DNA of 64,000 nt from Dysosmobacter segnis (GTDB lineage: Bacteria > Bacillota > Clostridia > Oscillospirales > Oscillospiraceae): contig NZ_JACOQI010000001.1 in NCBI RefSeq assembly GCF_014297285.1, positions 124,001 through 188,000 of the forward strand, given 5' to 3'. A program made the position numbers and the translations under genes. This document shows positions 26,043-34,651 of the stretch, piece after piece; the first letter of the stretch is position 1; each line of letters starts with the position of its first letter. The notes beneath the pieces are model-generated. The model searched no databases. It worked only from the letters and a program-made list of their open reading frames with translations, and was not told the DNA's origin.

Positions 26043-26492
26043 ATGAAACCAGCCTGCGGACCGGATTTTTTGGGGCCTTTGTTAGGCCACGCGACCCATC
26101 TGGCACGGGAACGGATGGATGCCCGGTTATCCCGGTATGACATGACTCCCTCCCAGACCCATACGCTGCTGTATCTCAGCAGTCACGGCTACACCGCCCC
26201 CCAGCGGGATGTGGTGGAACACCTGCGGGTGCGGCCCTCCACTGCCAACGGTATTCTGGACCGGATGGAGGAAAAGGGCCTGATCCGCCGCACGGCGGAT
26301 GAAAATGACCAGCGGCAGAAGCAGGTCACGGCCACGGAGAAGGGCCGGGAACTGAACAGTCTGGTGCAGGCTGCCTTTCAGGAGGCGGAAGCGGTCATGG
26401 TCAAGGGGCTACGGCTGGAGGAGACTGAAGCGCTGCGGCTGCTTCTGTATCGCGTTATCGAGAATTTAGAGGAGGACCGAACCACATGCTGA
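26043..26492 (+). CDS. MarR-family transcriptional regulator
   Basis: 149 residues with the MarR winged helix: RYDMTPSQTHTLLYLSSHG, VVEHLRVRPSTANGILDRMEEKGLIRR (recognition helix) and the wing DENDQRQKQVTATEKGREL. MarR proteins usually repress a neighbouring efflux operon until a ligand binds. Here the stop overlaps the start of the first ABC exporter subunit by seven bases, so regulator and pump are one operon. Tandem dyads just downstream of the promoter are probable binding sites. ATG at 26043 follows AAAGGAG. Confidence 0.92.
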   Translation: MKPACGPDFLGPLLGHATHLARERMDARLSRYDMTPSQTHTLLYLSSHGYTAPQRDVVEHLRVRPSTANGILDRMEEKGLIRRTADENDQRQKQVTATEKGRELNSLVQAAFQEAEAVMVKGLRLEETEALRLLLYRVIENLEEDRTTC

Positions 26493-28222
26493 AAAAACTC
26501 GGGCCATACGCAAGGCCCTATTCCAAATGGATCGCGGTGGGCGTTCTGTGCAGCGCTGCCGAGGCTATTTTTGAGCTGCTGATCCCGCTGGTGATGGCGG
26601 ATATTGTGAATATCGGCATTGAAACGGCGAATCAGAACTACATTCTGCAAAAGGGCCTTCTCATGATGGGGATGGCCGTCATCTCCCTGTGCTTCGGCCT
26701 GGGGGCTGCGGCATCTTCCTCCGTTGCCGGACAGGGTTTCGGCGCGGAGCTGCGGCGGGCGGAGTATGAGCACATTCAGGATTTTGCCTTTTCCAACATC
26801 GAGAAGTTCTCTACCGCGTCCCTTGTGACCCGGCTGACCAATGACGTCAACAATATGCAGATGACGCTGATGATGGGGATGCGGCTGCTGGTGCGGGCCC
26901 CGGTGATGCTGGTGGCGGCGCTGGTGCTGTCCATCCGGCTGAGCCGTGACCTGAGCAACGTATTTCTGGTGGTGATCCCCCTGCTGCTGATCGTCATCGT
27001 CCTGATCCTCACCAAAGCGGGGCCGCTGTTCCGCTCCCTCCAGGAGCGGACGGACGCCCTGAACCTGGTGGTGCAGGAAAACCTCACCGGCATCCGGGTG
27101 GTAAAGTCCTTCGTCCGGGAGGACTACGAGGAGGAGAAGTTCGCCAAGCGCAACGGTGATCTGAAGGAAAGCTCCATGCGGGCCTTCGGCATGGTGGTCA
27201 TCAATATGCCTGTGATGATGCTGGTGGTGTACAGCACTATCATCGCCGTCATGTGGTTCGGCGGCAAAATGGTCTACGCCGGGACGCTGCCGGTGGGCGA
27301 CCTGACCGCCTTCTTCACCTATATCACCCAGATTTTGATGTCCTTGATGATGGTTTCCATGATGTTCATGATGATGACCCGGTCCATCGCCTGCGCCAAG
27401 CGGATCGTGGAGGTTTTGGAGGAGCGGCCCGCCATCACCGACGACAGCGCCAAGGCGGACGCCGCCGTGAAGGACGGCAGCATCGACTTTGACCATGTGT
27501 TTTTCAAATACAGTGAAACCAGCCCGGAGTGGGTGCTGAAGGATGTGAACATCCACATTCCCAGCGGAGCCACAGTGGGCATTTTGGGCGGCACCGGCAG
27601 CGGAAAGACCAGCCTCATGAGCCTGATCCCCCGGCTGTACGAGGCGCAAGAAGGCACCGTCTCCGTAGGCGGACGGCCGGTGGCGGACTACACCATGGAG
27701 CATTTGCGGGAGTCCGTCAGCGTGGTGCTGCAAAAGAACACCCTGTTCTCCGGCACCATCCGGGAAAATCTGCTCTGGGGCGATCCCAACGCCACGGAGG
27801 ACCAGCTTTGGGCCGCCTGCCGCGCTGCCTGTGCCGACGAATTTCTGGAGCGGATGCCTGACGGTCTGGACACCGATCTGGGACAGGGGGGCGTCAATGT
27901 CTCCGGCGGACAAAAGCAGCGGCTGTGCATTGCCCGTGCTATTTTGAAAAAACCGAAGGTGCTGATTTTGGACGATTCCACCAGCGCTGTGGATACTGCC
28001 ACGGATGCGAAGATCCGTCAGGCATTCCGGCAGGATCTGCCGGGAACCACCAAGCTCATCGTGGCCCAGCGGGTGACGTCCGTCTTGGACGCCGACCTGA
28101 TTCTGGTGATGGATGACGGCGCGGTGGCGGCCCAAGGCACCCACGAGGAACTGATGAAGACCTGCGAGATCTACCGTGAGGTCTACGAATCCCAGCAGGA
28201 AGGAGTGAGCATTGGTGGCTGA
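26486..28222 (+). CDS. ABC exporter subunit 1 (permease-ATPase, degenerate ATPase site)
   Basis: 578 residues: six-helix ABC transmembrane domain (1-310), then an ATPase domain with Walker A GGTGSGKTS, signature NVSGGQKQR and Walker B VLILDDSTSAVD. The catalytic Glu after Walker B is Asp, as in the non-canonical subunit of heterodimeric exporters such as BmrCD, TM287/288 or LmrCD. The next gene supplies the canonical subunit and overlaps by 11 bases. Likely drug or peptide/lipid efflux; substrate unknown. Confidence 0.92.
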   Translation: MLKKLGPYARPYSKWIAVGVLCSAAEAIFELLIPLVMADIVNIGIETANQNYILQKGLLMMGMAVISLCFGLGAAASSSVAGQGFGAELRRAEYEHIQDFAFSNIEKFSTASLVTRLTNDVNNMQMTLMMGMRLLVRAPVMLVAALVLSIRLSRDLSNVFLVVIPLLLIVIVLILTKAGPLFRSLQERTDALNLVVQENLTGIRVVKSFVREDYEEEKFAKRNGDLKESSMRAFGMVVINMPVMMLVVYSTIIAVMWFGGKMVYAGTLPVGDLTAFFTYITQILMSLMMVSMMFMMMTRSIACAKRIVEVLEERPAITDDSAKADAAVKDGSIDFDHVFFKYSETSPEWVLKDVNIHIPSGATVGILGGTGSGKTSLMSLIPRLYEAQEGTVSVGGRPVADYTMEHLRESVSVVLQKNTLFSGTIRENLLWGDPNATEDQLWAACRAACADEFLERMPDGLDTDLGQGGVNVSGGQKQRLCIARAILKKPKVLILDDSTSAVDTATDAKIRQAFRQDLPGTTKLIVAQRVTSVLDADLILVMDDGAVAAQGTHEELMKTCEIYREVYESQQEGVSIGG

Positions 28223-30101
28223 GAACAATACGAAACGCGGACCGGGCCACGGTCCCGGTGGACCCCGGGGCGGCTTCCGAAAGCCCAAGGACCTGCGGGG
28301 CACCCTAAGCAAGCTCATGGGCTATCTGGGGCGGTATAAGGCGCTGCTGGTGATCGTGGTGATCCTGCTGTTTATCAGCGCCGCCTGCTCCGTGGCAGGC
28401 TCCTATCTCATCAAGCCCCTCATCAATGATTATATCCTCCCCGGCGATTTTATCGGCCTTGCCAAAATGCTCTGTGTCATGGCGGGGGTCTATGTTGTGG
28501 GGGCAGTGTGCTCCTACGGTTATGCGCGGATCATGGTCCATGTGGCCCAGAACATCGTGGCAAAGCTCCGGGTGGACCTGTTCAACAAAATGCAGAAGCT
28601 GCCCCTGAAATTCTTCGATACTCACACCCACGGTGAGCTGATGAGCCGGTACACCAACGATATCGAAACGGTGTCCGAGGCTTTGAACAACAGCTTCGCA
28701 AGCCTCATTTCCTGCTCCCTGACCTTTGTGGGCACAGTCATGATGATGATCGTCCTCAGTCCCATCCTGACGGCCATCACCGCCGTGATGCTGGGGGTCA
28801 TGCTGCTGGTGGTGAAAACCATCGGCGGCCGCAGCCGCCGGTACTTTGCCGCCCAGCAGAAGGCCATCGGCGCGGTGAACGGCTATATCGAGGAGATGAT
28901 CGAGGGCCAGAAGGTCATTAAGGTCTTTAACCACGAGGATGCCGCCAAAGCCGGCTTTGCCGGACTGAACGAGGCCTACCGGGACGCCGCCACCCGGGCG
29001 CAGGCCTACGCCGGGGCTATGATGCCCGCCATGGGAAACCTGAGCCACATCAATTACGCCATCACCTGCTGCATCGGCGGCCTGCTGGCCATCCGCACCG
29101 GCGATCTGGGCGGGCTCTCCGCCTTTTTGCAGTACACCAAGCAGGTGAGTCAGCCCATCACCCAGATCTCTCAGCAGGTGAACACCATCCTCTCCGCTGT
29201 GGCCGGCGCGGAGCGGGTCTTTGAGATCATGGAGGCGGAGCCGGAGGTAGATGACGGCAAGGTGACACTGGAGCGAGTGAAGGAAAACCCGGACGGCACC
29301 CTCACCGAGGCAAATTATGACACCGGGGCGTGGGCGTGGAAAAAGCCGGACGGCAGTCTGGTGCCCCTGCGGGGGGATGTGCGGTTCGACCATGTGGTGT
29401 TTGGTTACGATGACCGGAAGATCATCCTCCATGACATTTCCCTCTTTGCCAAGCCCGGTCAGAAGATCGCCTTTGTAGGCTCCACCGGCGCCGGAAAGAC
29501 CACTATCACCAGCCTTATCAACCGGTTCTATGAGATCCAGTCCGGCACCATCACCTATGACGGCATCAATGTTCGGGACATTCAGAAAGACTCTCTGCGA
29601 CGGTCACTGGGCGTGGTCCTGCAAGATACCCACCTCTTTACCGGCACGGTGGCAGACAACATCCGCTATGGCCGTCTGGACGCCACCGACGAGGAGGTGG
29701 AGGCCGCGGCCCGGCTGGCGGGAGCGGACGGCTTCATCCGCCACCTGCCTGACGGTTATCAAACGGTCCTCACCAGCGAGGGCGGCAGCCTCAGCCAGGG
29801 CGAGCGGCAGCTTTTGAACATCGCCCGCGCCGCCTGCGCCAACCCGCCGGTGCTGATTCTGGACGAGGCCACCAGTTCCATCGACACCCGGACGGAAAAG
29901 CTCATCGAAAAGGGCATGGACCGGCTGATGGCGGGGCGCACTGTGTTCGTCATTGCTCACCGGCTCTCCACCGTCCGCAACTCCAAGGCCATTATGGTTC
30001 TGGAGCAGGGCAGTATCATTGAGCGGGGCGACCACGAGGACCTGCTGGCCCAGCACGGCCGCTACTACCAGCTCTACACCGGTCAGGCTGAACTGGCGTA
30101 A
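28212..30101 (+). CDS. ABC exporter subunit 2 (permease-ATPase, canonical ATPase site)
   Basis: 629 residues. A charged Gly/Pro-rich N-terminal tail (about 1-35), six transmembrane helices, and an ATPase domain with Walker A GSTGAGKTT, signature LSQGERQLL and Walker B ILDEATSSID with the catalytic Glu present. A roughly 25-residue insertion (EANYDTGAWAWKKPDGSLV) precedes the ATPase domain, as in BmrD/YheH-type proteins. Forms a heterodimer with the preceding gene product. The start is TTG 28212 or the adjacent GTG 28215 behind AAGGAG. Confidence 0.92.
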   Translation: MVAENNTKRGPGHGPGGPRGGFRKPKDLRGTLSKLMGYLGRYKALLVIVVILLFISAACSVAGSYLIKPLINDYILPGDFIGLAKMLCVMAGVYVVGAVCSYGYARIMVHVAQNIVAKLRVDLFNKMQKLPLKFFDTHTHGELMSRYTNDIETVSEALNNSFASLISCSLTFVGTVMMMIVLSPILTAITAVMLGVMLLVVKTIGGRSRRYFAAQQKAIGAVNGYIEEMIEGQKVIKVFNHEDAAKAGFAGLNEAYRDAATRAQAYAGAMMPAMGNLSHINYAITCCIGGLLAIRTGDLGGLSAFLQYTKQVSQPITQISQQVNTILSAVAGAERVFEIMEAEPEVDDGKVTLERVKENPDGTLTEANYDTGAWAWKKPDGSLVPLRGDVRFDHVVFGYDDRKIILHDISLFAKPGQKIAFVGSTGAGKTTITSLINRFYEIQSGTITYDGINVRDIQKDSLRRSLGVVLQDTHLFTGTVADNIRYGRLDATDEEVEAAARLAGADGFIRHLPDGYQTVLTSEGGSLSQGERQLLNIARAACANPPVLILDEATSSIDTRTEKLIEKGMDRLMAGRTVFVIAHRLSTVRNSKAIMVLEQGSIIERGDHEDLLAQHGRYYQLYTGQAELA

Positions 30102-30124
30102 AGAAAAGTCCCGCCATATAGGAA

Positions 30125-30152
30125 AGTCCCTGCGTACATAGTACGCAGGGAC
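30125..30152 (+). repeat. Left copy of duplicated terminator hairpin flanking MITE-like element copy 1
   Basis: 28 bases beginning AGTCCCTGCGTACATAGT, itself a hairpin (GTCCCTGCGTAC/GTACGCAGGGAC). The same 28 bases with one difference occur at 30316-30343. I read the pair as a target duplication made by insertion of the 30153-30315 element. Confidence 0.75.
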
Positions 30153-30315
30153 TGAGGCTGTCGATAAAGTAGTAAATTCTCCGCGACGGTAAGGAAGGGT
30201 GTGCGCGGGAAACCCAAGAAGGGTGTCCTGCGCCATTGAAATCCTTAGTTATCAGAACTTTTATAAAGTTCTGATAACTGGCTCAGCGGGGAGAAAAGAC
30301 TTTTTCGACACGCTG
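30153..30315 (+). mobile_element. 165-bp MITE-like structured repeat, copy 1
   Basis: A second copy of equal length lies at 39814-39978, same orientation, about 90 percent identical. Imperfect terminal inverted repeats: the left end begins TGAGGCTGTCGATAAAGT and the complement of the right end reads CTCAGCGTGTCGAAAAAGT. Internal hairpins at 30203-30233 (GCGCGGGA/TCCTGCGC with an inner ACCC/GGGT) and 30248-30278 (14-bp stem, TAT loop). No coding capacity of its own. It would need a transposase supplied from elsewhere. Confidence 0.8.
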
Positions 30316-30349
30316 AGTCCCTGTGTACATAGTACGCAGGGACCTTTTT
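30316..30349 (+). terminator. Right hairpin copy: terminator downstream of the ABC exporter operon
   Basis: AGTCCCTGTGTAC and its complement followed by CTTTTT. With the inserted element removed, this would be the original terminator about 25 bases after the exporter stop. Confidence 0.8.
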
Positions 30350-30373
30350 GATGGCATTGAGCATGTTGGTCAG

Positions 30374-31780
30374 TCAGACCAGCTTTTCAAAATAGAAGAA
30401 GGTCTCGTCCTCACCATTTCGCCGCATACAGGCGGACAGCATCTTGTAGGATGCCTCATTTTCCTTGTAGCACTTTGCCACGATCCGGCTCAGATTCACC
30501 TGATACAGACCCCATTCCGCAGCACACCGGAAAGCTTCGGTGCCGTAGCCGTTTCCGGCATAGGCCTTATCGATCCGGCAGCCCAACTCCGCGCTGCCCC
30601 GGTAGTCAAAGTTATAGAGCACCGCCTCACCGATGAGCGTTCCATTCAACCGCACGGCGAAGTTTACCGCCATCCGATTTTCAAAATCCCGGCGGGCCAC
30701 GTCATAAAAGCTGCGCTCTGTCACAGGCGCGCCCAGACCACCCACATCGTCATAACCCCACCAGCGGTTTCGGTCACTGTCCAGCACCAATGCATTATAG
30801 GCAGGGATGTCCGCCTCCGTGATGGCGGAAAGGGTCAGTCGCTCGGTTTTCAGTTCCGGGATCGCGGAAACGTGCCGCAGCAGCTCGTTCTGAGGCAGAA
30901 AATGATACTTGGGAGACAGCTTGGCGGGGCCGTATTGCAGCTTGGAGGTCCGCAAACCCCGGTCCCCGGCGTCATCCTCCCGGTTCACATAGGCGCAGCC
31001 GTCACCAAAGGCAGCCACCTCCGCCTGTACCATGGCGGGATATGCGCCGGCATAGGAATAAAGAGCCTTTTCAATGTGGATGATGAGGGTCTCACCGCAT
31101 TTTTCGCAGAGAGACAGGGCAATCAGCTTTTCTCCGTCGAACATGCCGCCCCGCAGGAGCCAGGGCTTGTCCGGCATGGCCATCATCTTTTTGGAGAGTT
31201 CCAGCTCTGCCATGGCCTTGCTGCCGCTGTCCTTGGGAAATTCCGCTTTGAAATCGATCCAGAACTGCTCAATGGCCTCGGCGTCCTCTTTGACGCTGAG
31301 GGGACGGAATTCCGCATTGGGCCATTGGGCGTAGAACTTTTTGATGTGGTTCCGCTGGCCGGAGTATCGCCGCCCGGCGAAGAGCTGGAGGTCCTCCTTG
31401 TAGTACAGGTAGTCCCGCCAGGTGCGGATGTTGCTCACCCGCACATAAGGATACCGGGATAGCAGTACAGGGGCTTTTTCCTCCGGCACGATGGAGATCT
31501 CCGGCTGAATACCCGTTTCCATGCAGTAGGCTTCAATGGCGGACAGGGCTGCGTCCTCATCCCCATCCGGTCCGGCCACCGGATAATCGAAGGATACCCG
31601 TCCCTCGCTTTCGCACCGGATGATCAGGCAGCCTGCCGCCTCCGCCCAGGCATAACGCAGCGCGCTCCGCCACATGAGCTTGACACCGGCGGAGTATTCG
31701 CATAGCGCGTAATCGCAGTTTTCGTAATAGCGCCGCAGCATGGCCGCGTCCCGTACCGTAATATTTTTGAATGTCAGCAT
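30374..31780 (-). CDS. DUF2156-type (LPG synthase C-terminal-like) domain fused to a GNAT acetyltransferase
   Basis: 468 residues, two modules. Residues 1-300 resemble the DUF2156/LPG-synthase C-terminal fold, itself a tandem acyltransferase fold (YSGQRNHIKKFY near 139, MAMPDKPWLLRGGMFDGEKLIALSL, IHIEKALYSYAGAYPAMVQ, VNREDDAGDRGLRTSKLQY). Residues about 308-468 are a RimJ/RimL-type GNAT domain (LKTERLTLSAITEADIPAYN, ELGCRIDKAYAGNGYGTEAF, the acetyl-CoA loop). Probably cytoplasmic; the target is unknown. ATG at 31780 follows GAGGATTT. It ends right beside the exporter terminator, converging with it. Confidence 0.8.
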   Translation of the reverse strand: MLTFKNITVRDAAMLRRYYENCDYALCEYSAGVKLMWRSALRYAWAEAAGCLIIRCESEGRVSFDYPVAGPDGDEDAALSAIEAYCMETGIQPEISIVPEEKAPVLLSRYPYVRVSNIRTWRDYLYYKEDLQLFAGRRYSGQRNHIKKFYAQWPNAEFRPLSVKEDAEAIEQFWIDFKAEFPKDSGSKAMAELELSKKMMAMPDKPWLLRGGMFDGEKLIALSLCEKCGETLIIHIEKALYSYAGAYPAMVQAEVAAFGDGCAYVNREDDAGDRGLRTSKLQYGPAKLSPKYHFLPQNELLRHVSAIPELKTERLTLSAITEADIPAYNALVLDSDRNRWWGYDDVGGLGAPVTERSFYDVARRDFENRMAVNFAVRLNGTLIGEAVLYNFDYRGSAELGCRIDKAYAGNGYGTEAFRCAAEWGLYQVNLSRIVAKCYKENEASYKMLSACMRRNGEDETFFYFEKLV

Positions 31781-31889
31781 AAATCCTCGCTTTGATCGGT
31801 TTTCTCTATCATACGCCTGAAACGGGCGGACGATACAGTCGCTTTTGCAACTTTTTCAAGAAAAAGTTTCCGGTCCAGATGAAAACTCC

Positions 31890-31911
31890 CCCGGAATTCC
31901 GGGGGAGAGGC
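31890..31911 (-). terminator. Terminator of mreB
   Basis: CTCCCCCGGAATTCCGGGGGAG is a perfect palindrome followed by TTTTCATC on the minus strand, four bases after the mreB stop. Confidence 0.8.
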
Positions 31912-31914
31912 TGG

Positions 31915-32940
31915 TTAGGTCATTTGCTTGCGGCGGCTGAGGTTCATAGTGCCGTCCTGCATGGAATTCAGGGAATCCAGGCTCTTGCCGGTGCCCAGAA
32001 CCACGCAGGAAATGGCGTCGTCCGCCACAGTGGTGTGAATGCCGGTGCGGGCGGTAACCAGCTTATCGAAGCCGTACACCAGGCTGCCGCCGCCGGTCAT
32101 GATGATGCCATTGGTGGACACATCCGCCACCAGTTCCGGGGGCGTCCGCTCCAGAACGGAGTGAATGGCCTCCATGATGCGCTCTACCGGCTCCTCAAAG
32201 GCGTCCATCATCTCCGTGGAACTGACGGTCACTACCTTGGGAAGGCCCGTCAGCAGGCAGCGGCCCTTTACGTCCATGGTCTCTTCCTCATCCTTGGGGA
32301 AGACGCAGCCGATCTGCTTCTTCATTTCCTCGGCGGTGCGCTCGCCCACCAGCAGGTTGTGCTTGCGGCGCATATACTTCACCACGGCCTCATTCAGCTG
32401 GTCGCCAGCGATCTTGATGGAGGCGGATTCCACCACGCCGGAGAGGGAGATCACGGCGATGTCCGCCGTACCGCCGCCGATGTCCACCACCATGTGGCCG
32501 TCGGGCTGGGTGATGTCGATGCCTGCGCCGATGGCGGCGGCCACAGGCTCCTCGATGAGGTAGACCTTCCGGGCGCCAGCCTGAATGCCTGCGTCGATGA
32601 CGGCGCGCTCCTCGACCTCCGTGATGCCGGAGGGCACGCAGATGATGACCCGGGGCTTGAAGAAGGAGAAGCCCGCCACCTTGTGGATAAATTCCTTCAG
32701 CATCCGCTCCGTCATGTCATAGTCGGAGATCACGCCCTCCCGCAGAGGACGGATGGCGATGATGTTGCCGGGGGTACGGCCCAGCATGGCCTGGGCGTCG
32801 GTGCCCACCTTCAGAAGCTTACCTGTGGTCTTGTCCATCGCCACCACAGAGGGCTCATTGAGGACAACGCCCTTGCCCTTTACATATACCAGAACGGAAG
32901 CGGTACCCAGATCGATACCGATATCTTTTGCAAACGTCAT
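31915..32940 (-). CDS. mreB: MreB/Mbl-type rod-shape actin homologue
   Basis: 341 residues, cytoplasmic actin-like ATPase that guides lateral wall synthesis. It shows the phosphate-1 loop DIGIDLGTASVLVYVKGKG, VICVPSGITEVEERAV, phosphate-2 VVDIGGGTADIAVISL and the adenosine motif GIIMTGGGSLVYGFD. Start at ATG 32940 with GAGGTG upstream; a longer frame to 32997 has none. It stands alone here, without mreC/mreD next to it, so it is likely the Mbl/MreBH-type solitary paralogue. In Bacillus those genes are also apart from mreBCD. Confidence 0.93.
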   Translation of the reverse strand: MTFAKDIGIDLGTASVLVYVKGKGVVLNEPSVVAMDKTTGKLLKVGTDAQAMLGRTPGNIIAIRPLREGVISDYDMTERMLKEFIHKVAGFSFFKPRVIICVPSGITEVEERAVIDAGIQAGARKVYLIEEPVAAAIGAGIDITQPDGHMVVDIGGGTADIAVISLSGVVESASIKIAGDQLNEAVVKYMRRKHNLLVGERTAEEMKKQIGCVFPKDEEETMDVKGRCLLTGLPKVVTVSSTEMMDAFEEPVERIMEAIHSVLERTPPELVADVSTNGIIMTGGGSLVYGFDKLVTARTGIHTTVADDAISCVVLGTGKSLDSLNSMQDGTMNLSRRKQMT

Positions 32941-33047
32941 ATTGACACCTCGCTGCACTTTCTGCAAGTCTATTATAAGCGGTTTTTCAACACACAATCA
33001 TACATTTTCTATTATACGTGTGCTTTTCCCTGATTGCAAGACGCTAT

Positions 33048-33722
33048 CTATGAATTTTTTCCTTTTTTCTCCCGTTTTGGCGTTCTTGCTGCCGTCAGGC
33101 AGAGGATGGAAGCAGCCCCATTGTCCCGCAGTACCCGAACACACTCGGACAAAGTGGCTCCGGTGGTGTGGATATCGTCGATGAGCAGGATTCGTCGATC
33201 CCGGATCAGTTCCGGGTCCGCAGGATCGTAAACGCCCAGCACATTGGCCCGCCGGGCGGCTTCTCCCTGCAATCCGGACTGGGCGGGATTGTCCTGCACC
33301 TTCACCAGCAGTTGCATCGGCCGGGTGTCCCAATGGCGGCAGACGGCCTCCGCCAGCAGCCGGGACTGGTCATACCCGCGCGTTTCCAGACGCTTCTGGC
33401 TCACCGGCACCCAAGTCACCGTGTCGAATTCTCCACCGAACCGCTCCGCCGCACACCGGGCCAAAAGCTCACCAAAGGGTTCCGCCAGAGCGGAGCCGCC
33501 CCGGAATTTCAGACGCAGCAAAGCCTCCCGCACCGCGCCCTCATACCAGAGCGGGGCGGCGCAGGTCAGGTCCTTGTCGGTCATGACCACCTGTTCCTCC
33601 GGAAGCCACGGCAGGTCCTTCTCGCACTTGGAGCAGACGCCCACGGCGTCCAGAACCTTGCCGCAAAAGGGGCATTTGGGAGGAAAAAACAGGTTGATGA
33701 TGCTTTCAAAAAAATGATTCAT
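33048..33722 (-). CDS. comFC: ComFC-type phosphoribosyltransferase-like protein
   Basis: 224 residues. An N-terminal zinc ribbon (CPFCGKVLDAVGVCSKC, about 17-33) and a C-terminal PRTase fold with the PRPP-binding motif ILLIDDIHTTGATLSE near 174-190. ComFC is needed for DNA uptake in naturally competent Firmicutes, binding ssDNA and phosphoribosyl pyrophosphate, but is widespread in non-competent species. It is transcribed after the XRE regulator, its ATG overlapping that gene's stop by four bases. No comFA helicase is adjacent. Confidence 0.9.
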   Translation of the reverse strand: MNHFFESIINLFFPPKCPFCGKVLDAVGVCSKCEKDLPWLPEEQVVMTDKDLTCAAPLWYEGAVREALLRLKFRGGSALAEPFGELLARCAAERFGGEFDTVTWVPVSQKRLETRGYDQSRLLAEAVCRHWDTRPMQLLVKVQDNPAQSGLQGEAARRANVLGVYDPADPELIRDRRILLIDDIHTTGATLSECVRVLRDNGAASILCLTAARTPKREKKGKNS

Positions 33723-33961
33723 TTTTTCTTCCGAGGATAAGGCTTCGGCTCATCGGTCAGGCCAACTAAATAGTCGATGCTGACGCCATAGTATTCGGCC
33801 AATTTGATGATTGCGTCCAGCGGATACCGTGAAACGCCAATTTCGTATTGGCTATATGTGTTTTGGCTGACATGGAGCACGTTCGCAACGTCTCTCTGCG
33901 TGAGGCCTCTGTCGTTTCGCAAATCTCGGATTCTTCCATATTTCAATATCTCAGTTCGCAT
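33719..33961 (-). CDS. XRE-family helix-turn-helix regulator
   Basis: 80 residues, nearly all a Cro/C1-type HTH: GRIRDLRNDRGLTQRDVANVL, HVSQNTYSQYEIGVSRYPLD, IIKLAEYYGVSIDYLVGLTD. Three in-frame starts lie within ten bases (GTG 33970, ATG 33967, ATG 33961); AGGTG is best spaced for 33961. The gene overlaps comFC, so it may control it. A 17-bp dyad 26 bases upstream is a likely operator for autoregulation. Confidence 0.88.
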   Translation of the reverse strand: MRTEILKYGRIRDLRNDRGLTQRDVANVLHVSQNTYSQYEIGVSRYPLDAIIKLAEYYGVSIDYLVGLTDEPKPYPRKKK

Positions 33962-33986
33962 ATACATCACCTAAAACGAGTATATG

Positions 33987-34003
33987 TATCTTGAAATAAG
34001 ATA
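33987..34003 (-). promoter_or_regulatory. Candidate operator of the XRE regulator
   Basis: TATCTT, five bases GAAAT, AAGATA: perfect 6-5-6 dyad in the AT-rich region just upstream of the XRE gene. Confidence 0.5.
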
Positions 34004-34491
34004 TTTTTACTTTATCTGGAAATCAGATAAAACCGTCTGCTCCCGCAGAGGGCAGTTCCCACTACGGGGCAAGGGGAAGGGGCCTTTGGCGCAAAGGTCC
34101 CTCCCCCTTAGACCCCCACCCGAAACATGGGGGACGCCACCCGTCCCCCATGCCCCCTCGTGGCACAAAGGGGCGGGCTGTGGCCCTCCCCTTTGGAAAC
34201 CCCTCCCGGAGTTGGACGGGGGAGCGGCAGCGGAAAGAAGAGCAGGGGATGTCCTATTTGCACCCCGTTGTGCTCCATGCCCGTAGATGCGGCGGCGCAC
34301 TGATTTGAGATTCAGGTATAGCGCAGCCGGCAGGGGAGTTTCAAGTTCAGTCGGCAGTTCGTGACGGCCAGCCCCCGTTTTGGGTGAGTTGACCGCTCCG
34401 TCGGTCAACTCATCCCTAAGCGTCTTTTCTTTTGACCATGAATGGCCGTTTTCTTTTCGGCAAGACGAAAAGAAAATGGGGATTCAATCTA

Positions 34492-34532
34492 GTGCCGCAT
34501 AGCGGCACTTCCCACGGCAAAGCCGTGCTTCC
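34492..34532 (+). repeat. 41-bp two-hairpin repeat, copy A
   Basis: GTGCCGCATAGCGGCAC then CACGGCAAAGCCGTG, i.e. two adjacent small hairpins. A near-identical unit is at 34610-34651. REP-like. Confidence 0.7.
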
Positions 34533-34609
34533 TTGCGCCAAAGATACCTCCCCCTTGCCCTGTAGTGGGAACTACCCCCTGTGGGAGCAGAGAGAAGCGG
34601 GTGCATTCT

Positions 34610-34651
34610 GTGCCGCATAGCGGCGCTTCTTACGGCAAAGCCGTGCTTCCT
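34610..34651 (+). repeat. 41-bp two-hairpin repeat, copy B
   Basis: GTGCCGCATAGCGGCGC then TACGGCAAAGCCGTG; differs from copy A at three or four positions, some of which weaken the stems (ACTTCCC to GCTTCTT). Confidence 0.7.

Noticed and set aside
29604..30236. Minus-strand frame sharing its N-terminal 30 residues with a frame at 38878-39897
   Set aside because: The shared part is just the 165-bp repeat read in the same phase; the rest is antisense to real genes, so it is not a protein family.
34007..34408. 133-codon frame on the minus strand
   Set aside because: Low-complexity Gly/Pro/Arg product, no Shine-Dalgarno, crosses perfect hairpins; better read as non-coding repeat DNA.
34492..34651. 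Possible CRISPR-like repeat pair
   Set aside because: Only two units with unequal, non-spacer-like separation and internal hairpins; no cas genes in the window.
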